From assembly GCF_014197245.1 (NCBI RefSeq), contig NZ_JACIFF010000001.1, positions 124,001 to 188,000 on the forward strand: 64,000 bases of DNA, read 5' to 3'. Numbering within the stretch: the stretch's first letter is position 1; each line of letters opens with the position of its first letter. This DNA comes from Neolewinella aquimaris. Lineage in GTDB: Bacteria; Bacteroidota; Bacteroidia; Chitinophagales; Saprospiraceae. Below are positions 17,351-26,447 of the stretch, piece after piece. The notes under the pieces were generated by a model. That model made no database searches. It saw nothing but the letters and a program-made list of their open reading frames with translations, and had not been told where the DNA came from. The position numbers were made by a program, and so were the translations under genes.

Positions 17351-17379
17351 CGTCTTGTACCCCGTAACTCTGCCCTGCC

Positions 17380-19167
17380 TTGAAGAACATTCGTAATTTT
17401 TGCGTGATTGCCCACATCGATCACGGTAAGTCGACCCTGTCCGACCGCCTGCTCGACTTCACCCAGTCCGTCAACGAACGGGAGAAGATGGACCAGCAGC
17501 TCGACGATATGGACCTGGAGCGCGAGCGTGGGATCACTATCAAGAGCCACGCCATCCAGATGCACTATCCCCACACCGACGGGGAGATGTATACCTTCAA
17601 CATGATCGATACGCCGGGCCACGTCGACTTTAGCTACGAAGTCTCCCGGTCGATCGCCGCCTGCGAGGGTGCCCTGCTGCTGGTGGATGCCACTCAGGGA
17701 ATTCAGGCACAGACGATTTCCAATCTCTTTCTGGCCCTCGAGCACGACCTGGAGATCATTCCCGTCCTGAACAAGGTGGATATGGAAACCGCCATGATCG
17801 AGGAGATGGCCGACCAGATGATCGACCTCACGGGCTGCGAGCGGGAGGACATCATTCTCGCTTCGGGCAAAACCGGCATTGGCGTACCCGAGATCATGAA
17901 GGCCGTCGTCGAGCGCGTGCCTGCCCCCAAGGGCGACCCCGCAGCACCGTTGCAGGCCCTCATTTTCGATTCGGTCTTTAACCCCTTCCGCGGCGTGATC
18001 GCCTACGTGCGCGTCATGAACGGCGAGCTGAAGAAGCACGACAACCTGCGCTTTATCGCCACCGAGTCGGTCTACGAGGCCAATGAAGTCGGCGCGATGG
18101 AGATCACGCCGAAGCCACAGCCCAAGATCAGCTGCGGTAATGTGGGCTACATCGTCACCGGCCTGAAGACCTCCTCCGAAATCAAGGTAGGCGACACGGT
18201 CACCCTCGACAATCGGCCTGGTGAGCGCTTATCCGGCTTCGAGGAGGTGAAACCGATGGTGTTCGCGGGCATCTTCCCCCTCGATAACGATGATTTCGAG
18301 CCCCTCCGCGACAGCCTCGAAAAGCTGCAACTCAACGACGCCAGCCTGGTCTTCGAGCCCGAAACTTCGGCCGCCCTCGGCTACGGGTTCCGCTGTGGCT
18401 TCCTCGGCATGCTGCACCTCGAGATCGTACAGGAGCGACTCTTCCGGGAGTTTAATATGGACGTCATCACCACCGTCCCCAACGTTACCTACAAAGTGAC
18501 CGACACCAAGGGCAACGTAACTGAGATTCGCAATCCCGCCGAGCTGCCCGACGTCAACCACCGCTCGAAGGTCGAAGAGCCCATGATCACCGCCCAGATC
18601 ATCACGACCACCGAGTATATCGGGGCCATCATGACGCTCTGCATCGACAAGCGGGGTACCCTGACCAAGCAAACCTACCTCAGCCCGGAGCGCGTGGAGC
18701 TTCATTTCATTCTGCCCCTCGCCGAGATCGTCTTCGACTTTTACGACCGCCTCAAGTCCATCTCCCGCGGCTACGCCAGCTTCGACTACCAGCCCAAGAA
18801 CTATCAGGAGACCGACCTGGTCCGCATGGACATCAAGCTCAACGGAGAAAACGTCGATGCCCTTTCCGCCCTCGTCCACCGCTCCAAAGCAGAGTACGTC
18901 GGCCGCGGCATGTGCAAAAAGCTCCGCGAGCTCCTGCCCCGTCAGCAGTTCATGATCGCCATCCAGGCCGCCATCGGCGCTAAAGTGATCGCCCGCGAGA
19001 CCCTCTCCGCCATGCGCAAGGACGTCACTGCGAAGTGCTACGGCGGAGACATCTCCCGCAAACGCAAACTGCTTGAAAAACAAAAAGCCGGCAAGCGTAA
19101 GATGCGCCAATTTGGTAAGGTGGAGGTGCCCCAGAAGGCCTTTTTGGATGTGTTGAAACTGGATTAG
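17380..19167 (+). CDS. lepA: Elongation factor 4 (ribosome back-translocase)
   Basis: A 595-residue translational GTPase, close to the usual 597-600. The G1 motif AHIDHGKST lies at residues 10-18, followed by the switch region [10 protein letters not shown], the DTPGHVDF G3 motif and NKVD. Domains II, III and V follow, and the LepA-specific basic C-terminal domain is recognisable ([17 protein letters not shown]). It acts on stalled or mis-translocated ribosomes. Translation starts at a TTG, because [19 protein letters not shown] is the conserved N-terminus. It is followed by the inverted repeats upstream of the penicillin-binding protein gene. Confidence 0.96.
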   Translation: MKNIRNFCVIAHIDHGKSTLSDRLLDFTQSVNEREKMDQQLDDMDLERERGITIKSHAIQMHYPHTDGEMYTFNMIDTPGHVDFSYEVSRSIAACEGALLLVDATQGIQAQTISNLFLALEHDLEIIPVLNKVDMETAMIEEMADQMIDLTGCEREDIILASGKTGIGVPEIMKAVVERVPAPKGDPAAPLQALIFDSVFNPFRGVIAYVRVMNGELKKHDNLRFIATESVYEANEVGAMEITPKPQPKISCGNVGYIVTGLKTSSEIKVGDTVTLDNRPGERLSGFEEVKPMVFAGIFPLDNDDFEPLRDSLEKLQLNDASLVFEPETSAALGYGFRCGFLGMLHLEIVQERLFREFNMDVITTVPNVTYKVTDTKGNVTEIRNPAELPDVNHRSKVEEPMITAQIITTTEYIGAIMTLCIDKRGTLTKQTYLSPERVELHFILPLAEIVFDFYDRLKSISRGYASFDYQPKNYQETDLVRMDIKLNGENVDALSALVHRSKAEYVGRGMCKKLRELLPRQQFMIAIQAAIGAKVIARETLSAMRKDVTAKCYGGDISRKRKLLEKQKAGKRKMRQFGKVEVPQKAFLDVLKLD

Positions 19168-19172
19168 TAATG

Positions 19173-19296
19173 TAGTACGGTAGTCTTTTAGTACCGTAGT
19201 CGGGTAGTACTATAGTACTGCAGATTACCTAGCATTCGTTAATTTACCTCCTACTACAAAACTACTGTACTACCGTACTAAAGAACTACCGTACTA
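19173..19296. repeat. Long inverted repeat built from GTAGTAC-type units
   Basis: A 22-base left arm (19173-19194) and right arm (19275-19296) are complementary at 20 of 22 positions, both containing TAGTACGGTAGT or its complement. Between them are more short TAGTAC/GTACTA units, so several alternative hairpins can form. The element fills the 143-base gap between lepA and the penicillin-binding protein gene. It is A+T-richer than its surroundings and lacks a defined T-tail. It could end lepA transcription or be a mobile intergenic repeat. Confidence 0.75.
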
Positions 19297-19310
19297 ACCC
19301 CCCCCCTTCC

Positions 19311-21839
19311 ATGACCCACTTCCTCCTCGGCGGCACTTCCGGATGGCAACGAACGGCACTGATCGTGTTCTGGCTCTGCGTACTGGCTATACCGATTGGC
19401 ACGGTGCTGTTGTTTACCGGACTGAGTTTTACGGATTTACCGTCGGTGACCGAGTTGGAGAACCCGAAGAACAATGAGGCGAGCCCCGTTCTGGCGAGCG
19501 ACGGGACGGTCCTTGGACGCTACTTCGTGGAAAATCGGGTGATGGTCGACTTTAAGGATCTGGGGCCTCACCTCGAATCTGCCCTCGTGAGTACGGAGGA
19601 TGAACGGTACTACAACCACAGCGGTATTGACTGGCGGTCGCTTCCCCGGGTAGTGATCAAGACGGCCATTATGGGCGACGAAAGCGCGGGCGGCGGCTCG
19701 ACGATCACCCAGCAGCTGGCTAAGTTGCTCTTTACCGGGCAGGCGAGCTCCAACATCATTGAGCGGGGCTTTCAGAAATTTAAGGAGTGGATCATCGCCG
19801 TACGGCTGGAACGGAAGTACACGAAGGAAGAGATCATCGCGATGTACCTCAATCGTTACGACTTCATCAACGGCGCGCAGGGCATCCGGGCCGCGGCGGA
19901 GAATTACTTCGATGGCAAGCGGCCGGCCGATCTCGACGTGCAGGAGGCCGCCATGCTGATCGGGATGCTGAAGAACGCTTCGCTGTACAATCCGCTTCGC
20001 TTCCCGGAACGCACCCAGGAGCGTCGTAATCAGGTACTCGCGCAAATGGTTCGCAACGAGCGCATTACGAAAACTGATTTTGACTCCCTCTCCCTGCTCC
20101 CCCTCGGAGTGAAATTTACCCGGCAGCGGCACGACGACGGACTGGCACCCTACTTCCGCATGGTGCTCGCCGAGGAAGCCAAAAAGATCCTAGCGCAGGA
20201 ACCCTATCTGAAATCCAGCGGACAGTCTTACGACCTTTACCGCGACGGACTCACCTTCTACACCACGATCGATCCACTGCTTCAGCGTCACGCCGAACAG
20301 GAGGTGAAGGTCCACATGAAACAACTGCAGGAACAGTTCTTTCGCCACTGGAAAAATATGGACCCGTGGACTTACACCAACCCGGGATCGGAAACCGAGG
20401 TCCGGGTCGAACGGCGGCAGGAGAGTCTGACCAATGCTATTCGGCAGTCGGATCGCTACCAGATGTACCGCCACCGCATCCTCAGTCCGGTGCTGCGTAA
20501 GATTACCGCCAAGTTCGATTTTCGCTTCTCCGCCAACGACCGGGAAGTGGAACGCATGGTGGAAGAAGCCAAAAATCCAGGAGTGATTGCCGAAACGGTA
20601 CGCCTCAACCTGATCTCCAACGACTTCGCCGCCCGCCACCGCCAGGTGATGAAACTGCCGGAGTTCAAAGAACTTCAGACTGCCTGGGCGAAACTTCAGC
20701 AGACCGTGAAGGCCGAATTCGACAAGGAGGTAGAAATGCGGGTGTTCACCTACGACAATGCGCGGATGGAAACGGACACCCTCATGACCCCGCTCGATAG
20801 CGTGCGCTACCACAAGATGATTCTCCAGATCGGCAGCATGTCGGTAGAGCCCAGCACCGGATACGTACGCACCTGGGTGGGGGGCAGCGACTTCAAGTGG
20901 TTCCAGTACGATCACGTCACCACCAAACGGCAGGTGGGATCGACCTTTAAACCCTTCGTTTACGCGGCCAGCATCGACCTACGGGGCATCACGCCGTGCC
21001 AGAAGGTTCTGGACCAACCCGTCACCATCGGACCCGGGGACGGCAATTTTCACCTCGGTAAAGAATGGACGCCCCGCAACGCCAGCGGCGGATATACTTA
21101 CGAAGACTACACCCTTTACCAGGGCCTCAAAAACTCCGTAAATAGCATCTCCGCCTATCTGATGAAGGAGCTCGGCTCTACCGAACCCATCCGTAATATG
21201 GTGGCCAATATGGGCATTCCCAAGGAGGAGATTCCCGATGCGCCCTCCATTGCCCTGGGCTCGGTCGACCTTACCGTGCAGCAGATGACGGGAGCCTACA
21301 CCACCTTCGGTAACAACGGGGTCTTTACCCGACCGGTGTACCTCACGCGCATCGAAGACCGCACGGGCCGCGTCATCTACGAGTACCTGCCCGAAGAACG
21401 GCCCGCCATCAGTCCGCAGGCAAATTACGTGATGGTGAACATGCTCTCCCGCGCTTCGGTCGGCAATCTCGGTGGGGTAAAGGGCCCGGTGGGTGGTAAG
21501 ACCGGTACCACCAACGACCAGACCGACGGTTGGTACATGGGCCTTACCCCCGAACTCATCGTCGGTACCTGGGTGGGCGGCGACGATCGCTGGATCAGGT
21601 TCCGTAGCCTCGCTCTCGGTGCCGGATCGAATATGGCCAAACCTTTTTTCCGCCGCTTCGTGCGCTCCGCTCAGGAAGACGAACAGGTGGGCTGGAACAC
21701 GGAGGCCGGCTGGATCAAACCTTCGGGGGAACTCGGCATTGAAATGGACTGCAATGCGTACAACGGCGGCAACGAAGACCTCTTCCGCGACGGCCAGTCC
21801 CTCCCGGACGACCCCTTCGGCAACAGCCCAGACTTTTAG
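19311..21839 (+). CDS. Class A penicillin-binding protein (PBP1A type)
   Basis: An 842-residue bifunctional peptidoglycan synthase with one N-terminal membrane anchor (about residues 15-38). The transglycosylase (GT51) domain shows EDERYYNHSGID at about residue 96 and GGSTITQQLAK. The transpeptidase domain has the acylated serine S544 in STFK, an SVN triad motif and KTGTT at 730-734. Both catalytic centres look complete. The region between the domains is longer than in many homologues and rich in charged residues. It acts at the periplasmic face of the inner membrane. A 17-bp motif starts directly after its stop codon. Confidence 0.93.
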   Translation: MTHFLLGGTSGWQRTALIVFWLCVLAIPIGTVLLFTGLSFTDLPSVTELENPKNNEASPVLASDGTVLGRYFVENRVMVDFKDLGPHLESALVSTEDERYYNHSGIDWRSLPRVVIKTAIMGDESAGGGSTITQQLAKLLFTGQASSNIIERGFQKFKEWIIAVRLERKYTKEEIIAMYLNRYDFINGAQGIRAAAENYFDGKRPADLDVQEAAMLIGMLKNASLYNPLRFPERTQERRNQVLAQMVRNERITKTDFDSLSLLPLGVKFTRQRHDDGLAPYFRMVLAEEAKKILAQEPYLKSSGQSYDLYRDGLTFYTTIDPLLQRHAEQEVKVHMKQLQEQFFRHWKNMDPWTYTNPGSETEVRVERRQESLTNAIRQSDRYQMYRHRILSPVLRKITAKFDFRFSANDREVERMVEEAKNPGVIAETVRLNLISNDFAARHRQVMKLPEFKELQTAWAKLQQTVKAEFDKEVEMRVFTYDNARMETDTLMTPLDSVRYHKMILQIGSMSVEPSTGYVRTWVGGSDFKWFQYDHVTTKRQVGSTFKPFVYAASIDLRGITPCQKVLDQPVTIGPGDGNFHLGKEWTPRNASGGYTYEDYTLYQGLKNSVNSISAYLMKELGSTEPIRNMVANMGIPKEEIPDAPSIALGSVDLTVQQMTGAYTTFGNNGVFTRPVYLTRIEDRTGRVIYEYLPEERPAISPQANYVMVNMLSRASVGNLGGVKGPVGGKTGTTNDQTDGWYMGLTPELIVGTWVGGDDRWIRFRSLALGAGSNMAKPFFRRFVRSAQEDEQVGWNTEAGWIKPSGELGIEMDCNAYNGGNEDLFRDGQSLPDDPFGNSPDF

Positions 21840-21856
21840 GGCGGGAACGCAGGAGC
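21840..21856 (-). repeat. 17-bp dispersed motif, copy 3
   Basis: Reads GCTCCTGCGTTCCCGCC on the minus strand, an exact consensus match. It begins at the base after the PBP1A stop codon, at the left edge of the A+T-rich glycosyltransferase island. Confidence 0.65.
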
Positions 21857-21890
21857 AGTGAAAACGAACGAAACAGTTTTGCCCGGCTGA

Positions 21891-23036
21891 TCACGGTGTC
21901 CTGTGAGTCAGAAGCCTGAGCCATTGCCCACGTACCACGGATTCAGTGCAGGCCGCCGGCCTGTTTTCGGATAAGGGAACTCCATACTGCGCGAAACTCA
22001 CCAACATTCTTCCCAGGTCATCCGCGTCGGAAAACTGAAGCAGTGGTTCTTCTCCGGATTCATACCAGTGCGGTACCAGAATCGGCTTTCCGAAATGCAT
22101 GGCATCGTAGATCGATCCCGAGACTTTAGTTGTTCCCAGCACCTCGAGGCACTGACCGATAGCGACCGTTCTCTTTAGGGGGGCTAACAGCACGTCCGCG
22201 GACTGCATGATTTCAGTGAAGTCTTCCGGTGAAACGCCATTTTGGTGATATGCGAGTCTTACGGTAGGTGTCTCGTTTACCACTTGCCGGAGACGGCGAA
22301 TGATGCGCTCGTCCTTAACCCTTCCCGCGAGGTGGATCACCGTATGTATTTCTCTTTCGTGAAGAAATCGGATCGCGTGCTCTACCGGTCCGTAATCCCT
22401 GGTGCGGGAAGTGACTGCTCCGGGAATGACTATTTTAATTGTACCCGACCGGTGGGGTAAATGGCTACCGGATAATTCCCGGGTAAAGGAAAAAGGAATC
22501 TTTATGTGTTGCTTGTTCCGGTATGCCTTTTCCCGGCTCCCCGTTTCCATCAGGGGGGACGATGGGTAAACATACCCTTCGGCAGCCTGCATCAATTTGA
22601 GTTGATGCCTACATATCCACCAATGAACGGAATGGTCAACCAGGGACAGCGGGCCACTTTTCCGGATCCGGGTCCCCTCCCGATCGAAGCAGAAATTGAG
22701 ATTATGTAGCACCACGAAGTATGGCACCCGGCCGATCAGGTATTTGTACCAGTGCGGTTTTCTGCCGATGGTGGCCACTAGTGCCAGACAGTTACCGGAA
22801 AACTCGGTGTGTCTGATGTAGTCACGCCAGCCCGTGCCCCGTTGGGGACCGCGGATCGTGATACTGGGAACTTGCGAAAATCTTTTTTTCAGTATACCGA
22901 TGTATTCCGGCTTTACGTGGCAGATTATTTGAATACGGGGAATACCGGCAATTACTGGAACCCACCTGTCAAGGAGCTCCGTATGGTCGAATGCTTCGAT
23001 GTAATGAAGATAAAATTTGTCTTCGGAGGCTGACAT
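21891..23036 (-). CDS. GT-B-fold glycosyltransferase, divergent
   Basis: A 381-residue protein that looks like a GT-B glycosyltransferase. The C-terminal half has a predicted donor-binding Rossmann domain, with a IKIVIPGAV strand-loop, an ADVLLAPL segment and SGSIYDAMHFGKPILVP, which resembles the conserved Glu/Gly region of GT4-like enzymes although its acidic residue is Asp. No signal peptide is visible, so it is cytosolic. The G+C content is clearly lower than that of the flanking genes. It is divergent from the next glycosyltransferase with a 44-base gap. The sugar and acceptor are unknown; a surface glycan role is inferred from context. Confidence 0.7.
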   Translation of the reverse strand: MSASEDKFYLHYIEAFDHTELLDRWVPVIAGIPRIQIICHVKPEYIGILKKRFSQVPSITIRGPQRGTGWRDYIRHTEFSGNCLALVATIGRKPHWYKYLIGRVPYFVVLHNLNFCFDREGTRIRKSGPLSLVDHSVHWWICRHQLKLMQAAEGYVYPSSPLMETGSREKAYRNKQHIKIPFSFTRELSGSHLPHRSGTIKIVIPGAVTSRTRDYGPVEHAIRFLHEREIHTVIHLAGRVKDERIIRRLRQVVNETPTVRLAYHQNGVSPEDFTEIMQSADVLLAPLKRTVAIGQCLEVLGTTKVSGSIYDAMHFGKPILVPHWYESGEEPLLQFSDADDLGRMLVSFAQYGVPLSENRPAACTESVVRGQWLRLLTHRTP

Positions 23037-23080
23037 TAGACGTAAATTCGTGTATTTTACTCATGTGACAAAGTTTTTCT

Positions 23081-24010
23081 ATGAAGGTGCCTAGGTTTTC
23101 GGTCATCATTACTACCTACAATAGGCCTAACTATCTCGTTGAGGCAATACAGAGCGTTATTGATCAATCGTTTGAGGATTGGGAGTTGATTGTCATCGAC
23201 GATGGGTCTAATCCTACTTCAGAGTTTTACGTTCGGAGATTTAATTGCTCTGAAAAAATAAAATATCGGTACCAAAATAATAAAGGCCCTGGACCGGCTC
23301 GGCAGCACGGAATTGATTTAGCGCAAGGTGAATATATATGTCTGCTCGATGACGACGATTATTATCTTCCAAATCATTTGCAGGTTTTAAATGAATCAAT
23401 TCAACTGTCAGGAAACACTTCTGCCATTTACAAAACTGGTATCATAGAACTTCAAACGACTGGTGCCAAAGTATTCTCCCCTTTTTTCGATGCGAAGAAA
23501 TCGCCACTTGTCCAACATTGGCAGATTGCTGACAATTTATTACCCTATGCTATTCCTAGGCACATAGCGCTATTGGAGCCAAGCGAACGCATCTTTGCCG
23601 AGGACTTTAATTGGTTAGGCAGGGTATTGCTTCGTTTGCCATTACAGCAAGTATATACTCACTCTGTAGTGTGGAGGTGGCATGGAAACAACCGAAGCGG
23701 TACTTCTTTTAATAGAGATGCATTAAATCGACGCATTGAAGCGGTTACTGCACTTTACGGACATCCGGGAATGAGTAGTCATATTTCGAAATCCCTTTAC
23801 AAAAAGATGGTAGCTCATCAGTGTTGGCATTGGACGCGACAATGTGTTAGACACGAGCGCTATAGTGCCGCACGCTATGGATTGTTTAGAGGGCTTGGAT
23901 ACTTTACTCCAACCTCCAGCAAAGATTTTGCTTATACCCTCTATGTCGTCTGTCGTGCAGTTACGTTCCGGCAAGTTCGCAAATTTATATCCACATACAT
24001 AAATAGTTAA
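23081..24010 (+). CDS. Family 2 glycosyltransferase
   Basis: A 309-residue GT2 (GT-A fold) enzyme. The N-terminus reads FSVIITTYNRPNYL, followed by VIDDGS near residue 47 and a DDDD metal-binding cluster (CLLDDDDYY) near residue 89. The remainder is predicted helical with a conserved acidic segment (AEDFNWLGR). It probably adds a sugar to an LPS or capsule glycan. The gene is markedly A+T-rich compared with the rest of the window, with different codon use, which suggests recent acquisition. It stands between a divergent glycosyltransferase and a gene-poor A+T-rich tail. Confidence 0.85.
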   Translation: MKVPRFSVIITTYNRPNYLVEAIQSVIDQSFEDWELIVIDDGSNPTSEFYVRRFNCSEKIKYRYQNNKGPGPARQHGIDLAQGEYICLLDDDDYYLPNHLQVLNESIQLSGNTSAIYKTGIIELQTTGAKVFSPFFDAKKSPLVQHWQIADNLLPYAIPRHIALLEPSERIFAEDFNWLGRVLLRLPLQQVYTHSVVWRWHGNNRSGTSFNRDALNRRIEAVTALYGHPGMSSHISKSLYKKMVAHQCWHWTRQCVRHERYSAARYGLFRGLGYFTPTSSKDFAYTLYVVCRAVTFRQVRKFISTYINS

Positions 24011-24248
24011 GCAATCCTTTTGAAAAGGAAATATTTGCACTAACTGTTTAAGGTCAAAAGATGTGGTCCAAGCGTGTACTAATAATGCCCAAACATTTAT
24101 AACGTAAGCATTTAACGGATTGAATGATTTATGCTATCATCAATTTAGGTACTTCCAAGAAAAGTGGAGTATAGTAATATCGATGCTTGATCAGTTTGGA
24201 GAGCAACTCTACTTTTCAAGAATTCTTATTCAAATGGCAATCGGCAAA
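24011..24248. other. A+T-rich gene-free spacer
   Basis: About 240 bases of low G+C sequence between the GT2 gene and the purB stop. I see no gene, tRNA, transposase remnant or clear terminator here. Composition changes sharply at purB, which marks the right edge of the glycosyltransferase island. Confidence 0.6.
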
Positions 24249-25586
24249 TCAGAACCGCCCCACGTAATTCTCCGGCCGAATCGCCCGCAGCTCCTTCTTT
24301 ACCGAATCGGATACATCCAGCCCCTCGACAAATTCGTGGATCACCTGTTCGTCGATGTTTGTACGCCCGCGGGTCAGTTCCTTCAGGGCTTCGTAGGGCT
24401 TCGGGTATCCTTCCCGGCGGAGGATGTTCTGAATGGCTTCGGCGGTCACCATCCAGTTGGCTTCGAGATCGGCGGCGATCTTGTCCGGATTGAGGAGCAG
24501 TTTGCTTAGTCCCTTTTCGATGGCCTGGGTGGAGATCAGCAGGTGAGCGATGGGGACACCGATGTTGCGCAGTACGGTGGAGTCGGTCAGGTCGCGTTGC
24601 AATCTGCTGATGGGCAATTTGTCCGCAAGGTGGGAGAAAAGGGCCCGCGCGATGCCAAGATTGCCCTCCGCATTCTCAAAATCGATGGGATTCACTTTGT
24701 GGGGCATGGCGGAACTGCCGATCTCTCCAGCGATGGTCCGCTGCCGGAAGTACTCCATGCTGATGTAGGTCCAGGCATCCCGGCACAGGTCGATCAGAAT
24801 GGTGCACACCCGGGACAGGGCATGGAAGAGAGACGCCAGGTTGTCGTAGGGCTCGATCTGGGTCGTCGGGTAACTGCGGCTAAGTCCGAGGGTGCCCTCC
24901 ACAAATTCTCCGGCGAAAGCGTGCCAGTCGCGGTCGGGAAAGCTGACGTAGTGAGCGTTGAGGTTGCCCGTAGCCCCACCGAATTTGGCCGACATGGGTA
25001 CTTCTTTTAGTTGTCGCAACTGTTCCCGCAAACGGGCCGTCCATACCGCAAATTCCTTGCCGAGCAGGGTGGGGGAGGCCGGTTGTCCGTGGGTGCGGGC
25101 CAGCATCGGAATGTCCTTCCACTCCTCCACCAGGGCATCCAACTTCGTAACCAGGTTGTCGAGGGCGGGGTCGATGACGTGGGCCAACCCTTCTTTCAGA
25201 CTGAGGGGAATGGCGGTGTTGTTGATGTCCTGGCTCGTCAGGCCGAAGTGGGTAAACTCAACGATGTCATCCAGGCCCGCCGCGCGTAGCCGTTCCTTGA
25301 CGAAGTATTCCACGGCCTTTACGTCGTGGTTGGTGACCCGTTCGGTACGCTTGATTTCTTCCGCGTCCGCTTCGCTAAAATTGGTGATGATTTCGTCGAG
25401 GGCGGCGATTGAGGCGGCGTCGGCCGATTGCAACTGGGGCAGACCGGCCCGGTGCAGTGCCTGTAGGTAGCGTACTTCTACCAGTACCCGGTACCGGATC
25501 AGCGCGTACTCACTGAAATAATCGGAGAGGGGAGCGACTTTGGCGGCGTAGCGTCCGTCGATCGGACTGATGGCTTTCAGTGACAT
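24249..25586 (-). CDS. purB: Adenylosuccinate lyase
   Basis: A 445-residue member of the fumarase/aspartase superfamily. It releases fumarate at two steps of purine synthesis (SAICAR to AICAR, and adenylosuccinate to AMP). The signature loop GSSAMPHKVNPIDFENAEGN carries the catalytic serine. The N-terminus SPIDGRY and the motif TSQDINNT are also typical of the E. coli-like PurB class. No pur neighbours are present. Upstream, 76 bases separate it from a hypothetical gene on the same strand. Confidence 0.96.
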   Translation of the reverse strand: MSLKAISPIDGRYAAKVAPLSDYFSEYALIRYRVLVEVRYLQALHRAGLPQLQSADAASIAALDEIITNFSEADAEEIKRTERVTNHDVKAVEYFVKERLRAAGLDDIVEFTHFGLTSQDINNTAIPLSLKEGLAHVIDPALDNLVTKLDALVEEWKDIPMLARTHGQPASPTLLGKEFAVWTARLREQLRQLKEVPMSAKFGGATGNLNAHYVSFPDRDWHAFAGEFVEGTLGLSRSYPTTQIEPYDNLASLFHALSRVCTILIDLCRDAWTYISMEYFRQRTIAGEIGSSAMPHKVNPIDFENAEGNLGIARALFSHLADKLPISRLQRDLTDSTVLRNIGVPIAHLLISTQAIEKGLSKLLLNPDKIAADLEANWMVTAEAIQNILRREGYPKPYEALKELTRGRTNIDEQVIHEFVEGLDVSDSVKKELRAIRPENYVGRF

Positions 25587-25661
25587 GCTGGGGTTCTTTG
25601 TTGGGTCACGCTTCGTGGCGGGGCCGGTGATTACCGCACAAAGAACTAAAGAACCGGAGAA

Positions 25662-26033
25662 CTAAACAAAGAACTCATCGTCGAGCACGGGTTCCTGGCC
25701 GTCGCGCTTGATGTGGTAGGGTTTGGAATCGTTGCCCTCGAGCAGCCGTGCGTCGACCCGCGTGATGGGGGTTTTGCTGCTGGCCAGCAGGCAGCGGTCG
25801 TTGCGGAACACGTCGACGGTTACGCCACCGATCCAGCTCATGCCAATTTCTACCCTGAATTTGTCGATACCGTCTCCGGATGGCGTGTCGACCGTAAAGT
25901 AGTGACTGCGGCCGAACACACTGGTGCCGGCACTGGCCAGTTGGCCGTTGAAGTAGATCTTCTCCTCGCCGGTCCACATGCTGTTGTGAACCTCTAACAG
26001 ATCGTCGTTGATGGGAAGTGATAGGATACGCAT
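25662..26033 (-). CDS. Hypothetical small beta-rich protein
   Basis: A 123-residue cytosolic protein starting at the ATG at 26033 (MRILSLPINDDLLEV); the longer frame upstream lacks conserved character. It is predicted to be all-beta, with alternating hydrophobic strands and a glycine at most turns (KIYFNGQLASAG, KFRVEIGMSWIGG). No catalytic motif, signal or membrane segment is present. The strand-turn pattern faintly recalls the FAIM1 beta domain, but that is a guess. It is probably co-transcribed with purB. Function unknown. Confidence 0.6.
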   Translation of the reverse strand: MRILSLPINDDLLEVHNSMWTGEEKIYFNGQLASAGTSVFGRSHYFTVDTPSGDGIDKFRVEIGMSWIGGVTVDVFRNDRCLLASSKTPITRVDARLLEGNDSKPYHIKRDGQEPVLDDEFFV

Positions 26034-26189
26034 CGGGCAATTGTTTCTCCTAATATATCTCCCCGAAACAGCCCCGGAGAAACCAAATAGACCAATGCCG
26101 GTTTTGGCTCGATCAAGTCGCCGAACGGACCAATAGTGCCGGCAAAAAATTCCCCTGCGCTTCACCCCGACAACTCCCCCGCTGCGTGT

Positions 26190-26197
26190 TACCTTCG
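26190..26197 (+). promoter_or_regulatory. -7 promoter box for the CcmD-like gene
   Basis: TACCTTCG, one base from the TAnnTTTG consensus and identical to the box before serC. It lies 23 bases before the ATG at 26220. Confidence 0.4.
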
Positions 26198-26219
26198 CCA
26201 AGCCTAACCAGCCGTCGAT

Positions 26220-26447
26220 ATGCCGCGTTTGCTTCGCTTCTTCCTGTTACTCTGCACCTGCGTCCCCGCCCTAACGCTCTTCGGCCAGGGTGCGGAAGCG
26301 CCGGCCCCGGATTTTCTGCGCAGTATCGGTAAGATGTATGTTGTCGTCGCGGTTATCGTTGTCGTATTTCTCGGACTGGCCTACTACCTGTGGCGACTGG
26401 ACCGACGCCTAACCAATATTGAAAACCAAATTGAGGATCATGCCTGA
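26220..26447 (+). CDS. CcmD-family small membrane protein
   Basis: A 75-residue protein with an N-terminal signal or first helix (ending LTLFGQG) and a second membrane segment (YVVVAVIVVVFLGLAYYLW), followed by LDRRLTNIENQ. This arrangement matches Bacteroidota CcmD-family proteins, relatives of the small haem-export factor of cytochrome c maturation. Unusually, no ccm genes are near: it overlaps the start of the glutamate dehydrogenase gene by 8 bases, so the two are translated from one message. The coding sequence contains an exact copy of the 17-bp motif at 26254-26270. The role in haem export is inferred from family only. Confidence 0.75.
   Translation: MPRLLRFFLLLCTCVPALTLFGQGAEAPAPDFLRSIGKMYVVVAVIVVVFLGLAYYLWRLDRRLTNIENQIEDHA

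Larger units (their letters stand above)
17039..17379. other. 341-base intergenic region between kefC-like gene and lepA
   Basis: No convincing gene is present; the one minus-strand open frame has no family features. The stretch holds an 18-bp palindrome CGAACCGGAACCGGTTCG (17101-17118), a short terminator-like hairpin, one copy of the 17-bp motif and a -7 promoter box, each listed separately. Confidence 0.7.
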
